Made by a program: the position numbers and the translations under genes
From: Hyphomicrobiales bacterium
Lineage (GTDB): Bacteria; Pseudomonadota; Alphaproteobacteria; Rhizobiales; Xanthobacteraceae
Reading direction: 5' to 3'
Assembly (NCBI GenBank): GCA_017305555.1
Contig: JAFKKM010000053.1
Location: 1 to 35,820 of the forward strand
Length of the DNA: 35,820 bases
Notes under the pieces: model-generated
What the model was told of the DNA's origin: nothing
The model's input: the letters and a program-made list of their open reading frames with translations, nothing else
Databases searched by the model: none
Shown here: piece after piece, positions 33,209 through 35,820 of the stretch
How positions within the stretch are numbered: the stretch's first letter is position 1
Layout of the letters: each line of letters opens with the position of its first letter

Positions 33209-33233
33209 TGTCGTTCTCGCCCTAGCACTGTCC

Positions 33234-33315
33234 GTCATTGCGAGGAGCGAAGCGACGAAGCAATCCAGGTCTTGCTTTGTGGCTTTCTGGATTGCTTCGC
33301 TGCGCTCGCAATGAC
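33234..33315. repeat. Palindromic repeat, family A, copy 5, between glnK2 and amtB2
   Basis: 82-bp copy (left arm 35 bp with about 6 extra bases, right arm 29 bp) lying between two genes expected to be one operon. As RNA it would form a long hairpin that could lower amtB2 relative to glnK2. Confidence 0.9.
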
Positions 33316-33346
33316 GAACGGTTATGTCTCTGTTGCGATACCCATT

Positions 33347-33772
<426 letters not shown>

Positions 33773-33821
33773 TCATCAGGCGGCAGTCGCCGCCAGACGG
33801 ATCGCCCCGCCCGGCCGTAGG

Positions 33822-34706
33822 CTAACTCTTCGGCTTCTCCCGGCGCTGGCGCAGCGAACCCTCCTGCGCCACCGACGCCACCAGGGTACCGTCCTGCCGG
33901 AAAATCTGGCCCCGCGTCAGGCCGCGGCCGTGCTGGGCGCTTGGGGAATCCTGCGCGTAGAGCAGCCATTCGTCGGCGCGGAACGGCCGGTGAAACCACA
34001 TCGCATGGTCGAGGCTCGCCGGCATCATCCGCTTGTCGAACAGGGTGCGGCCGTAGCGCGCCATCGCTGCGTCCAGCAGCGAGAAGTCCGAGGCATAGGC
34101 CAGCGCGCACATATGCAGCGCCGGATCGTCGGGGAGTTTCGCGGCGGTGCGAATCCAGACATGGATGCGGCCGTCGTCGATCTTCTTGCCGAAATAGCGG
34201 CCGAGTTCGACCGGGCGCAGCTCGATCGGGCGGTCGGATTCGTAATAGCGCCGGATGAAGTCCGGCATCTCCTTGAACATCGGCTGCTTGGCGACTTCTT
34301 CGGCGGTCAGCATGTCCGGGGTCGGCACCTGCGGCATCGGGTCCTGATGGTCGAACGCCGACTCTTCGTCGGCATGGAACGAGACCATCAGCGAGAAGAT
34401 GGCGTGACCGTGCTGGATCGCGGTGACGCGCCGGGTGACGTAGCTGCGGCCGTCGCGCAGCCGCTCGACTTCGTAAATGATCGGAATCGCCGGATCGCCG
34501 GGCAGGATGAAGTAACAATGCAGCGAATGCGGCAGCCGCTGTTCGACATTCTCGACGGTGCGGCAGGCCGCGACCAACGCCTGGCCGATCACCTGACCGC
34601 CGAACACCCGCTGCCAGCTGGTCTGCGGGCTGACGCCGCGAAACAGATTCTCTTCCAGCGGTTCGAGGTCGAGGATGGAAATCAGATCGATCAGGCTTTT
34701 GGACAT
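33822..34706 (-). CDS. tesB: Acyl-CoA thioesterase II (TesB)
   Basis: Double hot-dog thioesterase that hydrolyses medium- and long-chain acyl-CoA. 294 residues (E. coli TesB 286). Recognised by LEENLFRGVSPQTSWQRVFGG, QALVAACRTV, LHCYFILPGDPAIPIIYEVE, and in the second half SLDHAMWFHRPFRADEWLLY and LVASVAQEGSLR. The catalytic set Asp (SLDHAMWFH) and Gln (SVAQEG) is present; the third position reads Ser in DSPSAQHGRG where E. coli has Thr. ATG 34706 gives the family start MSKSLIDLI; ATG 34712 is possible. parB ends 70 bp upstream on the same strand. Confidence 0.92.
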   Translation of the reverse strand: MSKSLIDLISILDLEPLEENLFRGVSPQTSWQRVFGGQVIGQALVAACRTVENVEQRLPHSLHCYFILPGDPAIPIIYEVERLRDGRSYVTRRVTAIQHGHAIFSLMVSFHADEESAFDHQDPMPQVPTPDMLTAEEVAKQPMFKEMPDFIRRYYESDRPIELRPVELGRYFGKKIDDGRIHVWIRTAAKLPDDPALHMCALAYASDFSLLDAAMARYGRTLFDKRMMPASLDHAMWFHRPFRADEWLLYAQDSPSAQHGRGLTRGQIFRQDGTLVASVAQEGSLRQRREKPKS

Positions 34707-34776
34707 GGACATCTCGTTATTCGCCCGCACGCGGGCATCAATCGATCCGGCATCGCGCACGACGCGCGACGGCCGT

Positions 34777-35655
34777 TCATGCGCCTAACCGGCGCATCAC
34801 TTCGTCAAGTTGATCGAGATCGCCGTAGCGGATCTGTACGGTGCCGCCGGGATCGCGATGCGACACCGTCACCTTCAGACCGAGCGCATCGCTGACGCGC
34901 TTCTCGAGGTCAAGCGTATCGGTGTCCTTCGGCGACGACGACGCGCTGCGCGGCTTCATGCTCTTGCGTTCGGGCGCGCCCTCTTCATGCGCCAGCGCTT
35001 CGGTCTGCCGCACGCTGAGGCCTTCCGCCACCACGCGTTTCGCGGCGCTCGATGCATCCGGCACATTGATCAGCGCGCGCGCATGGCCCGCCGACAATTG
35101 CCCTGATGAAATCAGCTCCTGTACATCCTTCGGTAGTTTCGTCAACCGCATCATGTTGGCGACATGGCTGCGGCTCTTGCCGACCAGCTTCGCGATATCG
35201 TCGGCGCCGTGCTTGAACTCGCTGGCGAGCGCGTGATAGCCGAGCGCTTCTTCCATCGCGTTGAGATCGGCGCGCTGCACGTTCTCGACGATGGCGATTT
35301 CCAGCGCCTCGCCGTCGGTCACTTCAACCGGAACGATCGGCACTTCATGCAGGCCCGCGAGTTGCGCCGCGCGCCAGCGCCGTTCGCCGGCGATGATCTC
35401 GAAGCGATCGTTGGCGCCCTTCACCGCGCGCACCACGATCGGCTGGATCACGCCGCGCTGCTTGATCGAATCCGCAAGCTCGGTGAGTTCGGCTTCCGCG
35501 AAGGTGCGGCGCGGATTGCGCGGATTGGCCTTGATGAATTCGATCGGCACCTTGCGCTGCGCGCGCGGCCGCTCGACATGCGCGGCTTCGCCGCCGACAT
35601 CGCCGATCAGACTTGCGAGACCGCGGCCCAACCGCGAACGCGTTTCTTCGGCCAT
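34777..35655 (-). CDS. parB: Chromosome-partitioning protein ParB
   Basis: CTP-dependent clamp that loads at parS sites and segregates the origin region with ParA. 292 residues. N-terminal RLGRGLASLIGD is the ParA-contact segment; the ParB/CTP-binding domain contains IIAGERRWRAAQ (GERRWR 90-95) and VENVQRADLNAMEEA; the helix-turn-helix lies at about 153-172 (AKLVGKSRSHVANMMRL); the dimer domain is at the C-terminus (LDLEKRVSDALGLKV). ATG 35655 follows AAGGGAG; the frame open to 35676 is rejected. parA is expected just beyond the right edge. Its presence suggests the window is near the chromosome origin. Confidence 0.95.
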   Translation of the reverse strand: MAEETRSRLGRGLASLIGDVGGEAAHVERPRAQRKVPIEFIKANPRNPRRTFAEAELTELADSIKQRGVIQPIVVRAVKGANDRFEIIAGERRWRAAQLAGLHEVPIVPVEVTDGEALEIAIVENVQRADLNAMEEALGYHALASEFKHGADDIAKLVGKSRSHVANMMRLTKLPKDVQELISSGQLSAGHARALINVPDASSAAKRVVAEGLSVRQTEALAHEEGAPERKSMKPRSASSSPKDTDTLDLEKRVSDALGLKVTVSHRDPGGTVQIRYGDLDQLDEVMRRLGA

Positions 35656-35782
35656 CGCCAGCTCCCTTGGATTCACGCGTGATTACTCCATTGAACTCAT
35701 CCGAGACCTTACGTCTCGATCATCCCTTCGATGTTCGGCGTAGCGAACGCTTCACATCTCTGGATGACGTTTCGTTTCTTAT

Positions 35783-35820
35783 TCCCTCCCCCCTTGTGGG
35801 GGAGGGTTAGGGAGGGGGGT
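35783..35820. repeat. Palindromic repeat, family C-like, cut by window edge
   Basis: CCCTCCCCCCTTGTGGGGGAGGG followed by TTAGGGAGGGGGGT. It matches the end module of the copies at 9081 and 21491 and lies upstream of parB. Only the first part is visible. Confidence 0.6.

Overview
The window reads as chromosomal core DNA of a high-GC alphaproteobacterium of the Bradyrhizobium/Rhodopseudomonas/Afipia group (Nitrobacteraceae). The evidence is an Irr regulator with an N-terminal heme-regulatory GCPWHD motif beside fabA-fabB, the leuS-lptE-holA order, paired glnK-amtB operons, and dense families of palindromic intergenic repeats typical of these genomes. Nothing looks like a prophage, transposon or integrative element; no tRNA, rRNA, transposase or CRISPR array was seen. 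The species cannot be fixed from sequence alone.

Layout. 1-1.9 kb: fabB (cut by the left edge) and fabA on the minus strand, divergent from irr. 2-8.2 kb: a secreted SH3-domain protein (-), a D-2-hydroxyacid dehydrogenase and an acyl-CoA synthetase (+), a MoeB/ThiF-type E1-like enzyme (-), and a secreted protein with a degenerate trypsin-like domain (+). 8.2-14 kb: a minus-strand run, read right to left: aminotransferase, ftsK, lolA, exonuclease III. 14.2-14.9 kb: a VapBC-type toxin-antitoxin pair with an operator-like repeat. 15-20.8 kb: a flavin monooxygenase, amtB1-glnK1, a stand-alone cyclic-nucleotide-binding protein and an OmpR-type response regulator, all minus. 20.9-24.8 kb: a YkuD-type L,D-transpeptidase (+), a DUF1330 protein and a YggS/PLPBP protein (-), and a dCACHE-HAMP-GGDEF diguanylate cyclase (+). 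25-30.6 kb: leuS, lptE, holA and a UbiH-type hydroxylase (+). 30.8-31.8 kb: a GYF-domain membrane protein. 31.9-35.7 kb: amtB2, glnK2, tesB and parB (-).

How the genes work together. Most genes are housekeeping: unsaturated fatty-acid synthesis, iron/heme regulation, lipoprotein and LPS export, chromosome partition and DNA translocation, DNA repair, leucyl-tRNA charging, the clamp loader and ubiquinone synthesis. The clearest theme is nitrogen. Two complete PII-ammonium-channel modules lie about 13 kb apart in the same orientation. The first has a sigma-54-like promoter candidate; the second sits next to tesB, as in E. coli.

The least ordinary features are the four-unit membrane repeat behind a GYF domain (30845-31774), the pseudo-protease without a recognisable catalytic His (6875-8224), the nested palindromic repeats (two cases of one family inside another), repeat hairpins between genes of probable operons (lptE/holA, glnK2/amtB2), and the lone cyclic-nucleotide-binding protein behind an orphan response regulator. 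I see no clearly new multi-gene system; these are the leads worth testing.
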